DNA of 64,000 nucleotides from Clarkia xantiana subsp. parviflora. Lineage: Eukaryota > Streptophyta > Magnoliopsida > Myrtales > Onagraceae. The translations under genes and the position numbers were made by a program. Shown piece after piece: positions 55,172-64,000 of the stretch. Under the pieces are notes generated by a model that saw only the letters and a list, made by a program, of their open reading frames with translations, was not told the DNA's origin and searched no databases. The stretch lies in the NCBI GenBank assembly GCA_036873135.1, contig JAPTYO010000007.1:62854383-62918382 (forward strand), written 5' to 3'. The stretch's first letter is position 1. Each line of letters starts with the position of its first letter.

Positions 55172-55848
55172 TACGGATGTAATAGATATAGAGAAAAATA
55201 ATCGGGGTGCATTGTGGATAGTTTTATATATTTTTCGTTATCAAGGGTCCAAGTCCAACTGCTAAATCTTATATAAAATATTATGTGCAACTTTTCTTTT
55301 TGGTGGCTATAGAGAAACAGTTGAAAAGAGTAAAAGTTGATGAGCTGTTGACTGGATACCTAATAATACACTTCCAAAGCCAAACCTCCTCTATTTGTCA
55401 TTTTGTTCGTACCAAATTCAAAATAAATTCTGCTATAAAATTCAAAATAAATATATAACTGCTTCCCTTTCATTCATTCAGCTTAAAACAAATCCAACTG
55501 CCATTCGTTTCAACTTTCAATTTAACTTAAGGAAACTCTTCTCTCTCTCCACGCATACGGCATTACCAGACGCTTCCCTTTCCCTGTGTAATTCAATTGA
55601 ATTCAATCAATTACAGCCTCTATTTCACACCGGCCCACTTGCTCCCCACGCCTTGGTCACTGGCCAGCACGTTCATGGCTCCTGCTCAGCCTTCTTCTCC
55701 TTCTACTCATCGTCCATTTTTGTCCATGAACTGGCAGCCGTACACCCTCCTCGATGCCTGCGTGCTTTAGAGGTGAATTCTTCTTCTGTATCCACTGCCT
55801 ACTACAAGATAAGTACAGATCTTGGAAATCTCGAGGCGAAAGAAGGCA
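55172..55848 (+). promoter_or_regulatory. Promoter and 5' leader of the DUF668 gene
   Basis: A TATA box (TATAAAA, 55434-55440) suggests a transcription start near 55465-55475. The leader is about 380 bases, pyrimidine-rich around 55530. A TTGACT W-box-like core lies near 55350. The promoter space is short: a MITE ends at 55163, and beyond it are more than 23 kb of retrotransposons. An upstream ORF (55675-55770) lies in the leader. Confidence 0.6.
55675..55770 (+). CDS. Upstream ORF in the DUF668 leader (31 codons)
   Basis: The first ATG after the inferred transcription start opens MAPAQPSSPSTHRPFLSMNW and ends with a TAG at 55768-55770, 78 bases before the main ATG and not overlapping it. 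If the leader is as inferred, ribosomes would meet this ORF first, which could lower translation of the main protein. No recognised peptide family. It might be spliced out or fortuitous. Confidence 0.35.
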   Translation: MAPAQPSSPSTHRPFLSMNWQPYTLLDACVL

Positions 55849-57402
55849 ATGGTTGCGGAGACTTGGATTTTGAAGATGGGGAACCAGGTAAGTAACAATT
55901 TAAAGCACGCTCTCCTTTTGGAAACCTCTCGAAAGAAGAAACCCAACAATTCGACGGCTCCTAGGCACGTTCTTGGCATTCTATCATTCGAAGTAGCTAA
56001 CATTATGTCCAAAACTGTACACCTGCACAAGTCTTTAAGCGATGCTGAGATTTCTAGGCTGCGGAATGAGATCTCAAAATCAGTGGGTGTGGTGAAATTG
56101 GTTTCTTCAGATGAGTCCCGAGTCCTGGAGCTGGGCCTTGTGGAGAAGCTGGACGAATTAAACCGAGTTGCGGCCGTAATTTCGAGGTTTGGCAAGAAGT
56201 GTAGCGAACCCGCACTTCAGGGGTTCGAACATGTGTACTGTGATATAGTGAGTGGAGCCATCGATGTGAAGGAGTTAGGGTTTCTAGTGAAAGATATGGA
56301 AGGGATGATGAGGAAGATGGAGCGGTACGTTGGTGCCACATCGAGTCTGTACAATGAATTAGAGGTACTGAATGAATTGGAGCAGGCCACCAAGAAGTTC
56401 CAGCACGAGGAGAGCCGTCGTGCGTTTGAGCAGAAATTGGCTTGGCAGAGACAGGACGTGAGGCATCTCAAGGAGGTTTCTTTGTGGAGCCAGACATTCG
56501 ATAAGGTGGTGGAACTGTTGGCAAGGACAGCGTGCACAATCTACGCAAGAATCTGCACGGTGTTCGGGGAATCTGTTGTGTTATTGAAGAGATCGGATGT
56601 CTCTTCTTCAACACCATTGAAACGAGTTACAAGGCATCCTCAGCCGCGCAGAGCTGAGGTGGAGTTATTCCAAGCTGAAGATTTCAACTTTCCTTGTGTG
56701 ACAAGCCCCGGGAAGATTTTTATGGATTGTCTCAGTTTAAGTGGGTCTGCTTCGAGAATGGAGGAGGAGTATTACGAGGATGATCGAAGCAGTCAAGTTT
56801 CAGCAGGGTTTTGCAGCAGTACTAGTAGTGTGAGGAGAGATATAAAGAAGGGGAAGGGTGGGAGTATAATAACAGTGGAGGCTCCTGGTTGGACAGTAGG
56901 AGGGTCGGCTTTGGCCTTGCATTACGCAAACCTAATCATGGTGATCGAGAAGCTCCTCAGGTACCCTCATCTGGTGGGTGAGGAAGCTCGGGACGATCTC
57001 TACCAAATGTTGCCAACGAGTATGAGGTTGTGTCTGAAGAAGAAGCTCAAGGCTTACGTGGGGATCTATGATGCTCCCTTGGCCCAGGATTGGAAAGAGA
57101 GGATTGAAGGGATACTGAGTTGGCTGGGGCCCCTTGCTCATAACATGATACGGTGGCAGAGCGAGAGAAACTTTGAGCAGCACCAGATAGTGAAGAGAAC
57201 AAATGTTCTTCTGGTGCAGACCTTGTATTTTGCAGACAGAGGAAAGACGGAGTCGTTAATATGTGAGGTGCTGGTAGGGTTGAATTACATATGTCGTTAC
57301 GAGCATCAGCAGAATGCGTTGCTGGATTGTGCCAGTAGCTTCGACTTTGAAGGCTGTATGGAGTGGCAAATGCAGCAGTCTTCTTCTGCAGATCTCAATT
57401 AG
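55849..57402 (+). CDS. DUF3475/DUF668 protein (PSI-like family), 517 codons
   Basis: The start MVAETWILKMGNQVSNNLKH is the conserved opening of plant proteins with DUF3475 (about residues 40-95, ILSFEVANIMSKTVHLHKSL) and DUF668 (about 350-440, VGGSALALHYANLIMVIEKL to the 'ILSWLGPLAHNMIRWQSERN' stretch). The upstream in-frame ATG at 55822 is less likely. In Arabidopsis the family includes the PSI proteins tied to phytosulfokine responses and growth; the shorter, PSI-unlike subgroup is closer in length to this protein. Biochemical activity is unknown. The middle has a probable coiled coil (about 150-220) and a Ser-rich acidic stretch. The ORF is intact and uninterrupted. A CAGGTAAGT at 55887-55895 resembles a donor site, but reading through it gives the conserved MGNQVSNNL, so it is not an intron. 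Confidence 0.95.
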   Translation: MVAETWILKMGNQVSNNLKHALLLETSRKKKPNNSTAPRHVLGILSFEVANIMSKTVHLHKSLSDAEISRLRNEISKSVGVVKLVSSDESRVLELGLVEKLDELNRVAAVISRFGKKCSEPALQGFEHVYCDIVSGAIDVKELGFLVKDMEGMMRKMERYVGATSSLYNELEVLNELEQATKKFQHEESRRAFEQKLAWQRQDVRHLKEVSLWSQTFDKVVELLARTACTIYARICTVFGESVVLLKRSDVSSSTPLKRVTRHPQPRRAEVELFQAEDFNFPCVTSPGKIFMDCLSLSGSASRMEEEYYEDDRSSQVSAGFCSSTSSVRRDIKKGKGGSIITVEAPGWTVGGSALALHYANLIMVIEKLLRYPHLVGEEARDDLYQMLPTSMRLCLKKKLKAYVGIYDAPLAQDWKERIEGILSWLGPLAHNMIRWQSERNFEQHQIVKRTNVLLVQTLYFADRGKTESLICEVLVGLNYICRYEHQQNALLDCASSFDFEGCMEWQMQQSSSADLN

Positions 57403-57536
57403 ATATTTCTTTGTCGATTCACAGGTATTATTTAGTAATGGGAAAGTGCATTGCATTGCATTGTTGTTGTTGTATATATACTAGTACTGTAGTAGTGTAC
57501 ATGAGAGAGGGTGATTTCAAACCCTGTTTGTGCCAA

Positions 57537-57568
<32 letters not shown>

Positions 57569-57909
57569 TAATTGTCACATCGATGTTGATTAAATGATTC
57601 ATCTTGGTCATTCATCTGTAACATGTTTCCAGCATTGTTCGCGACTTCCTTTTGGTTGTTATGTGTGCAGGACTTGTTGCTCCCTAGTGGCAACTAGTTG
57701 TACAAAATTGAGTCTTGACTCTTGACGTGCTTCCTAATGCATCCATCAAAGACACAACTATGAACGTCCCCGCATCCTGCAGGAACGGGATTGGCCAAAG
57801 CCCATCCATCAAACACATTCCGTATAAGGGGTACTATCTCACATGCACAATTTTGAAAAAACAATGCAAACTAAGTTCCTTAGCTTGTTCCAAGTTAAGG
57901 ACATGAAGG
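57403..57909 (+). other. 3' untranslated region of the DUF668 gene and flank
   Basis: It includes a T-run followed by (GT)n at about 57538-57568. No clear AATAAA; AT-rich signals near 57590 could serve. No further gene. Confidence 0.5.
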
Positions 57910-57918
57910 TTTTGTGAA

Positions 57919-58839
57919 GGGTTAAGAACCTATGAAAGGTCTGAACTATAACCCATGTTAACGGGAGAGGTCTGAAATTTAAAAAGTTAATAACAGAGGT
58001 CTGAAATTTCAATTTTGTTGATTTGAGGTTTTCCGTCCATTTTTAGGGTTAAATTTAACAGAATTGTGTGAAATGACATTTTTGCCCCTTTAATATTTTG
58101 TTTTATTTAATATCTTATTTAAGGAAATGTGAAATGACAATTTTACCCCTAAAGTCAAATTAAAACCACCCAACTCCGGCCACCACCACCACCCGACTCC
58201 GGCCACCACCACCCGACTCCGGCGACCACCACCTCGACTCCGACGACCACCACCTCGGCTCCGGCGACCCGACTCCGGCCACCACCTCAGCAAAAAAGCT
58301 CCGATCGGAGCCAAAAAGCTCCGATCGGGGCCAAAAAGCTCAGATCGGAGCCGGTGGCTCCGATCGGAGCCCAATCGGGGCCGGTGGCTCCGATCGGAGC
58401 CCAATCGAGGCCGGTGGCTCCGATCGGAGCCCAATCGAGGCCGGTGGCTCCGATTTTGGCCCAATCGGAGCCTTGGTGGTGGTCGCCGGAGTACGGTGGT
58501 GGTCGCCGGAGTACGGTGGTGGTCGCCGGAGTACGGTGGTGGTCGCCGGAGTACGATTGGTGGTCGCCAGAGTACCGTGGTGGCTTCAAGGGCATTTTGG
58601 TCTTTTCACTCCAAGCATGTGAGGGGCACACTTGATAGAAGGGCATTTTTGGAAATTTATTTTATTTCCGGTCACTTGCCAAGCATGTGACCAACTTCCG
58701 TTAGTTTTAACGGAAAAAACTAACGGAGACCGCTGTTATCAACAAAACAGAAATTTCAGACATCTGTTATTAAATTTTAAATTTCAGACCTCTCCCGTTA
58801 ATATGGGTGATAGTTCAGACCTTTCATAGGTTTTTAACC
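57919..58839. mobile_element. Mutator-like MITE, 921 bp, with internal minisatellites
   Basis: TIRs of about 100 bp begin GGGTTAAGAACCTATGAAAGG and, inverted, GGTTAAAAACCTATGAAAGG. A perfect 9-bp TSD TTTTGTGAA lies at 57910-57918 and 58840-58848. Inside are about 30-bp units with ggtggctccgatcggagccc (58360-58460) and 20-bp units ggtggtggtcgccggagtac (58485-58560). ORFs there are repeat artefacts. No transposase. Confidence 0.9.
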
Positions 58840-58859
58840 TTTTGTGAAAGCATAATGAC

Positions 58860-58985
58860 TCTAAAGATTTGGAAAAAATACCCAAATACTTATGTTTGGT
58901 AACTCAAATACAAATACAAGGTATGGTGAGTTATAAAGACCAAAATACCCAATAGCGTAGCAAGTGAGCTATGACCGTTGCACAC
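58860..58985 (-). other. Copia-4 leader fragment
   Basis: Sequence beyond the PBS on the minus strand with no ORF; truncated next to the Mutator-like MITE. Confidence 0.45.
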
Positions 58986-58998
58986 TTAGTGTTGCTCT
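58986..58998 (-). other. Copia-4 primer-binding site (tRNA-iMet type)
   Basis: The minus strand reads TTGGTATCAGAGCAAC, the standard copia PBS. Confidence 0.85.
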
Positions 58999-60506
58999 GA
59001 TACCAACTTACAAATTTCTTCTCCTTAAGGATTCCTTGTTGTGGAGGAGTATATATATAGGTGTAGCTCTCCTTCAAATTTTTTTTTTTTTTTATCAAAA
59101 CCGAACTTTATTGAATTAAGAACGATCACACGGTACAAAATAGGGCATACCTGCTCTGAGGGGATTGGTTAACCCCCAAGACCCGAACTAGTAGAGCAGG
59201 TACTAACAAAATAACGTAAGTAAATACGACAGAGCATGAAATAGAAATGAAAATGATAGTAAAAAAAACACCGGATCGGCTTATTGGTAGAGATGACCCC
59301 AGGCAAATGATAGAAGCTTGAGGAGGAGGAAATCCACTTATACAGCAGCACTCGAAGCCCTTCGGAGGGTAGAAGAATCACCCTCAAGAGTGACATAGCT
59401 AACAGAGGACCTGCACACCAAGCGATAACAGACAGGACCCATAATAGAATCGGAAACACACACAACTCCATAAACAAACAAAGATGACCGCATGACCGGT
59501 GCAGAGATTTCTGAGTGGTAGGGGCTGGATGAAACCATTCTACCGAAACACCCCTGCCCGTGGAACATCCGCGAAGGACTAGCGCACTTCGGGGGTGCCA
59601 CAGAAATGCTCTGCTTCTCCGCATGGAGAAAGGAAATGAGATACGACGGCGGTCGTATCGTGGATACCCCGAGGGGTAAAAGATCATGCAGTGGTTCATT
59701 CCGAGAACGAAGCGTTGGTTTGACAAACCATGGGTTCAGCTGGAAGGGGTAGGTGGGGGAGTTTAGTGGGCTGTACCGCCAAGATGTAGTCGAGTTTGAG
59801 CTTAAAACGGCGAACAACATCCACAACCGCGCGTGGAGGGACGTAGGCGACCGGCGCACGGCATGTCGGGGGTGGATGTGGACCGTGGCGACGCGTACTC
59901 GCGCGTGGAGGCGCGCAAGGCGGCACGTGATATACACGCGCCACAGCAGTGGGCGCATATATTGGGATTGGGCGGCGCGTGTCGGCGCGTGGGCGGCACG
60001 TGTAGCGCGTGTGGCAGCGCGTGTAGCAGCGCGTGAAGACGCGTGGAAGCGCGTGAGGGCTTGTGGGGGCATGTGGAGGTTGTAGTGGTGGTGGTGGGGG
60101 GGTTTTTGTGCGGGCTCAGGCTCGGGGATGCTGGTGATGGTGTAGGTGTAGGGGGAGGGGGGGGGGGGGGGGGGGGGGGGAGGACGCGGGGGGCGAAGGG
60201 GTGGGGTGGATTTCGCGATTTGGCGTGTCGAAGTCGAAGTGTGGGATGAAGGCGAGGTTGAACAAGGCAATCCGCTGTGGTTGGGCTTCCGGATTTGGCT
60301 TTTGCTTGTGCTTTGGCTTGTGCTGGAGGAAGAGTTGCTCCATGCTCATAACCGACGAGAGAGTTTGCAAGAGCAGTGACTTGCCTTCAGTTTTTGGATC
60401 AGCTAGAGAGCTTCTGAATAGTGCTCCTGAGGAAGCTTAAGAGCTTATCCTCCTTCATATTAGAAAACTAAATATATCATAATAAGTAGAGAATATATCT
60501 CTAACA
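58999..60506 (-). mobile_element. Copia-4 LTR (about 135 bp) split by a retroposon
   Basis: In element sense the LTR starts TGTTAGAGATATATTC at 60506 and ends just before the PBS at 58999. The retroposon at 59077-60449 interrupts it, flanked by the 8-bp repeat CTCCTTCA (59069-59076 and 60450-60457). The LTR has pol on one side and a PBS on the other. Confidence 0.7.
59077..60449 (-). mobile_element. Poly(A) retroposon (LINE-like or processed transcript)
   Basis: On the minus strand it ends in CAATAAAGTTCGGTTTTGAT followed by a run of A (59078-59093), with an 8-bp TSD. Such an end is typical of target-primed retrotransposition. The 5' part has a long C run (60157-60180 as G on the plus strand) and GCGCGTG repeats (59915-60060). 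A 310-codon ORF (59338-60270) and others are of biased composition and match nothing recognised. The segment 59160-59480 recalls 3' ends of plant LINEs, but no RT or endonuclease is present. Confidence 0.6.
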
Positions 60507-60636
60507 CTCCCCCTCAAGCTCGAGCATATAGATCATGTGCACCAAGATTGGCACAAATAGTGTCCACAAGAGCCACCAAGAGTTTTTGTGAGATTATCAA
60601 CGAGTTGACCACCAGAATTTTTTGGCATTTGGTGAA
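60507..60636 (-). pseudogene. Copia-4 pol C-terminus and polypurine tract
   Basis: The peptide VDTICANLGAHDLYARA followed by a stop matches the end of copia RNase H polyproteins. GCTTGAGGGGGAG (60507-60519, minus strand) is the polypurine tract before the LTR. The remainder of pol is absent, replaced at 60637 by a Copia-2 LTR fragment. Confidence 0.7.
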
Positions 60637-60936
60637 TGAGCCGCCATAATATGAGCCCTTTAATATAAGCCCAACACATAAGTAATTGGGTAATGTCATA
60701 TTAGGAATTTTGGGCTAGGCCTAAAATCCCAATTGATATGAGATGCCCAAAATTGGGCCTCCTCTTTACACAATAATGGCCGGCCAAAACCCTAATAGGG
60801 TTGAGGTGGGTTTTGCCCACCTCCTCTTATAAATAGGTAGTGTTAGAGATTTATTCAATGTTAATCACTTTACCTCCTTTGTGTTGAGACAAAAGAAATC
60901 CCTCTCCCGATACACCATAGTTTCGGCCGAACCACT
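60637..60936 (+). mobile_element. Copia-2 family LTR fragment, plus orientation
   Basis: This aligns with 1590-1890, sharing 'gagccgcc', ttttgggctaggcctaaaat, a TATA box (cttataaatag, about 60828) and ttcggccgaaccac. It is truncated on the left and cut at 60936 by the LTR-X start. Confidence 0.75.
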
Positions 60937-62454
60937 TGTCGGACCTAATATCTGACCTAAGGCGATTAAATGTTTTGAAAACGTTGGATCTTTGAAAGAG
61001 TCGCCACTAGTTAATTATAAGGCTAACTAGAATCCTAAATTACCTAAGTGAATAACGAATTAAACACCTAGGTATAAAATCGGTCTACGATCAGAAATTC
61101 AAGTTCGGGGGTTCCATTACTAATAAAAAATATTTTTTAATTACGCCCTTTCGATACTCAATTCACTTATTTGCCAATTTTATCTTTAATTTCCTACCCG
61201 AAATAAACTAACATAAACTATTTTCATTTTATTAATTAACAACTACAGAATGAAACTAAACTAATAAACTTATAAAAAAAAATAGAAAATATGTAAAATG
61301 AATAAAATAATAGGAAAAAGATATGATTTACCTGCACTTGTGAAATAGCGTCTTTGGCTTTACCAGAGTGCAGTCGTCGTTATTATCGTCTACAACAGAG
61401 TAGAGGATGAGGCGGCTCGATTCCAACATGGTCATGGATGGCCGATCGCTATGACGAAGACTAGGGAGGATCAAGACAACGAGTGGATGGCAATAACATT
61501 GATCAGAGATGACAGCGAGGTTGGGACGACTAGGAACGAGGTCGGGCACGGTAATTCCAGTCGAGTTGGAGCGTGGAGGGTGGATTCGTGAGGGCGGAGC
61601 TCCGGTCCAGTCAGGCGGTGGATAGCGACGTGGTGAGCCGATGGTGACGACTCCGACGAAGTGCAGCGCTCGGCGGAGCTCCGGCGATCGGCAGCGGCAA
61701 ACAGCAGCTGTGGAGAGTGATGGTGCTGCAGGCCTGGCCATGGAGATCGCCGGCGAGAGGAGGAGCTTCGGAGGAGCCTTCCGGTGGGTGGTCGAGGATG
61801 GCGCGAGGCAAATTTGTGGTCGTCGTTGGGGTGGATGGTTGGAGCGTGGCTGCTGTTGGAGATCACCAGGGAAGATGGCTGGGAAGGCACGGGAGGAAGA
61901 AGAAAGGGAAAAAAAATAATAATAATTAAAAGCACAAAAAGACGAAATTACACGGATTTCGAGATCTCATAGTAATATTATTGATGGTTCTCTTTTTACA
62001 TGTAATAAATGTACCCTATTTATAGCTAAACTAGGCCCTAAAAATTAGGAAGGGCTATGCTACAACCTGTGAAATTTGTTGTGAAATTTCCCTAAAAGTG
62101 ATATAGGGTCCCATCAAGAACCAATACATTTGTTCATTTACTTTCTCTTTCTTACTTTCTATTGAAATTTCACAAGAAATTTCACATTTTAAAGATTTTC
62201 TCAATTAGGAAAGCAATATTTGCCTCAATATACACCTAAAATTCCGAAAATTATATATATATATATATATATATTTATTTATGAATATTACCATAAATAT
62301 ATAATATATATTTTCTGAATATTACATAGTATTTAATGCATATCTACTGTCCTAATTTAAGCTAAACCTATTTTAGCAACCCCATGACCTTCCATATTTA
62401 GATATTTTTAACATGTTACATACGTGTCGCGCGTACAAAATTTAGGTGTTTATA
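60937..62454 (-). mobile_element. LTR-X 3' LTR, minus orientation (1518 bp)
   Basis: The left end TGTCGGACCTAA and right end GGTGTTTATA correspond, inverted, to the ends of the solo LTR at 18108-19344. The last base pair differs from the usual TACA. A minus-strand TATA box lies at 62016-62024 (reverse complement of ctatttata). A G/C-rich block (61330-61910) makes it longer than the solo copy and gives spurious ORFs on both strands. Confidence 0.8.
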
Positions 62455-62600
62455 GTTTGCCCCTCTTTGGGCGGACTCCCGTAGAACGCATTCGAGGAGG
62501 TTTGTCCAAAGACGAGTAAACACTAATTTTGGTTAGGAAGTATATCTTCTTCCGTCTTCAAGTCTCCAAGGTAGCCTTTGAATTTATTAACGATGCGAAA
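62455..62600 (-). other. LTR-X polypurine tract and 3' internal end
   Basis: Minus strand CCCAAAGAGGGGCAAAC (62455-62471) adjoins the LTR, as at 19531-19544. The following bases match 19430-19530 inverted. Confidence 0.75.
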
Positions 62601-63195
62601 AAAGTTAAACTTCTGTTGGCGATGCCTCTGTTGACAGGGCCTCCATTGGTAGCGCAGAAAAGTAAAGCCTCGGTCGGCGGTGCACCTGTTGGCGGTGCCT
62701 CCGTTGGTGTGCGGAAAATAGAACCTTCGTCGGCGGTGCCCCTATTGGCGGTGCCTCCATTGGTAGCGCAGAAAATAGAACCTCCGTCGGCGGTGCCCCT
62801 GTTGGCGGTGCCTCCATTGGTCGTGCAGAAAATAGAACCTCCGTCGGCGGTGCCCCTGTTGGCGGTGCCTCCATTGGTAGTGCAGAAAATAGAACCTCCG
62901 TCGGCGGTGCCCCTGTTGGCGGTGCCTCCATTGTTAGTGCAGAAAATAGAACCTCCGTCGGCGGTGCCCCTGTTGGCGGTGCCTCCATTGGTAGTACAGA
63001 AAGTAAAGCCTCCAGTGGCGTGCAGAAAAGTAAAACCTCGGTCGGCGGTGCCCCTATTGGCGGTGCCTCCATTGGCGGTGCAGAAAGTAAAGTCTCCAGT
63101 GGCGTGCAGAAAAGTAAAGCCTCCAGTGACGTGCAGAAAAGTAAAGTCTCCAGTGGCATGCGGAAAAGTAAAGCCTCCAGTGGCGTGACTTGCGA
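62601..63195 (-). repeat. LTR-X 57-bp and 27-bp tandem arrays
   Basis: The 57-bp unit (gcagaaaatagaacctccgt plus 37 bases) repeats exactly at 57-base spacing between 62768 and 62996. It is followed by 27-bp units (gcagaaaagtaaagcctcca plus gtggcgt) to 63187. The 219-codon ORF here is an artefact of periods divisible by three. Confidence 0.9.
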
Positions 63196-63650
63196 AGGCT
63201 GAATACTAAGGCTTCGTTCGTCGGGGGTGACTCTCAGAAAGCTGGAAAACTTCAGATCCTGATTGTCGGTTGTGACTTGTAGGAATAGACAGTAACAGTC
63301 CTACTCATCCTTTGTGTGATGACTTGCGAGAGCAGACTGTAACTGTCCTGCTTGCCGTGAAGTTTACTCGTAGGAACAGACTGTAACAGTCCTACTCATC
63401 CTTGAATGGTGACTTGCGAGAGCAGACTGTAACCGTCCCGCTTGCCGTGAAGTTGACTCGTAGGAACAGACTGTAACAGTCCTACTCATCCTTGAATGGT
63501 GACTTGCGAGAGCAGACTGTAACCGTCCTGCCTGTCATGAAGTTGACTCGTACGAACAGATTGTAACAGTCCTACTCATCCTTGAATGGTGACTTGCGAG
63601 AGCAGACTGTAACCGTCGCGCTTGACTTTGAAGACGCTGTATCGTAGAAA
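63196..63650 (-). repeat. LTR-X 90-bp tandem array
   Basis: Four units at exact 90-base spacing with gagcagactgtaaccgtc and ggaacagactgtaacagtcc. Homologous to 780-1520. Confidence 0.9.
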
Positions 63651-64000
63651 ATACGCATGCGTATGAATGTTTGTCCCTAATTTTTTCCTAAACTGCGCAT
63701 GGTGCGACAACTTAGCGGGATCTCTCTCTTTGTTTTGTTTTGTTTTGTTTTTTTTTTTTTTTCTGTTTTTTTGAGAATTTCTATTTTTTCTCTCCTTTTG
63801 CCACGGTCGATTGAGAGATATCCGACTGTGCCCCTCGGTTTTTTATTTTCTCTCCTTTTGCCATGATTGCAATTTATGAACTTGCAACCATGCCTCTCAT
63901 TTCCTGATTTTGCCTAGGTCGCCCTTTCGGATTTTCAACCTAGCGGAATTACTCTTTTTTGTAGTAGCCAATTGCTGGGTAGCTGTAACCCGTTCTTTAT
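63651..64000 (-). other. LTR-X internal spacer, continuing past the window
   Basis: The 'gacaacttagcgggatctc' block, two 'tctccttttgcca' blocks and the start of the 'gtagctgtaacccg' array match 17340 down to 17030 inverted. No gene; the coding part, if any, lies to the right. Confidence 0.65.

Noticed and set aside
55887..55895. CAGGTAAGT, a strong splice-donor match within the DUF668 CDS
   Set aside because: Reading through gives the family's conserved N-terminus and an uninterrupted frame to the stop.
58090..58646. Repeat-rich ORFs with DRSHRPRLGS and related units
   Set aside because: They are minisatellite translation inside a Mutator-like MITE.
59338..60270. 310-codon minus-strand ORF in the retroposon
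   Set aside because: Composition is driven by C runs and GCGCGTG repeats; no domain recognised, and it crosses the likely non-coding 3' part.
61328..61935. ORFs on both strands up to 154 codons
   Set aside because: They lie in the G/C-rich block of the LTR-X LTR, in several frames on both strands, without motifs.
62529..63188. 219-codon ORF with VPLLAVPPL repeats
   Set aside because: Product of the 57-bp array in LTR-X; the opposite strand is equally open.

Overview
The window is a repeat-dominated stretch of a flowering-plant nuclear genome, probably a eudicot although species cannot be told from sequence alone. It holds one clear host gene, an intronless DUF3475/DUF668 protein of 517 codons at 55849-57402 (+). 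Almost everything else is LTR retrotransposons nested in one another, with hAT-like and Mutator-like MITEs. Many insertion boundaries are fixed to the base by matching terminal motifs and target-site duplications (TSDs). Element names below (LTR-X, Gyp-A, TRG, Copia-1 and so on) are local labels.

Layout. 1-1578: end of a minus-oriented LTR element of family LTR-X, with its tandem-repeat-rich 3' region and a hAT MITE (1063-1304). 1579-2565: 5'-truncated LTR, primer-binding site and leader of family Copia-2. About 2566-15358: Gyp-A, a minus-oriented Ty3/gypsy-like element. Its 3' LTR is split by a Gag-only element (TRG, 2751-11541), whose gag is itself split by a young Ty1/copia element (Copia-1, 4234-9900). 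15359-about 23412: Gyp-B, a decayed gag-protease gypsy element invaded by an LTR-X copy (16032-20460) that carries a solo LTR of its own family (18108-19344). About 23640-30949: decayed Copia-2 element. 31069-55163: a hAT MITE split by Tat-1 (31415-54942), whose right LTR is split by Tat-2 (43248-54771). 55172-57650: host gene. 57919-58839: Mutator-like MITE. 58860-60636: Copia-4 remnant with a poly(A) retroposon in its LTR. 60637-60936: Copia-2 LTR piece. 60937-64000: LTR-X again, minus orientation.

The most interesting part is the Tat-1/Tat-2 pair. Tat-2 has a Tat-lineage Gag-PR-RT-RNase H-archaeal-type RNase H-integrase frame broken by only two in-frame stops. Tat-1 has lost RT, RNase H and integrase; its protease is instead followed by a second, diverged Gag-like module that repeats the late part of Gag and the zinc knuckle. 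Both carry an intron-containing accessory gene on the antisense strand, driven from the 3' LTR side and converging on the sense genes, with tandem arrays in the convergent spacer. These genes resemble the 'putative gypsy type transposon' family followed by a coiled coil. In Tat-1 the accessory gene is disrupted by a hAT MITE that holds another MITE; in Tat-2 it has one nonsense codon.

No tRNA, rRNA, CRISPR array or organellar gene was recognised. LTR homology, TSDs, PBS and PPT calls are read directly from the sequence; family and domain names come from recognising motifs, not from a search.
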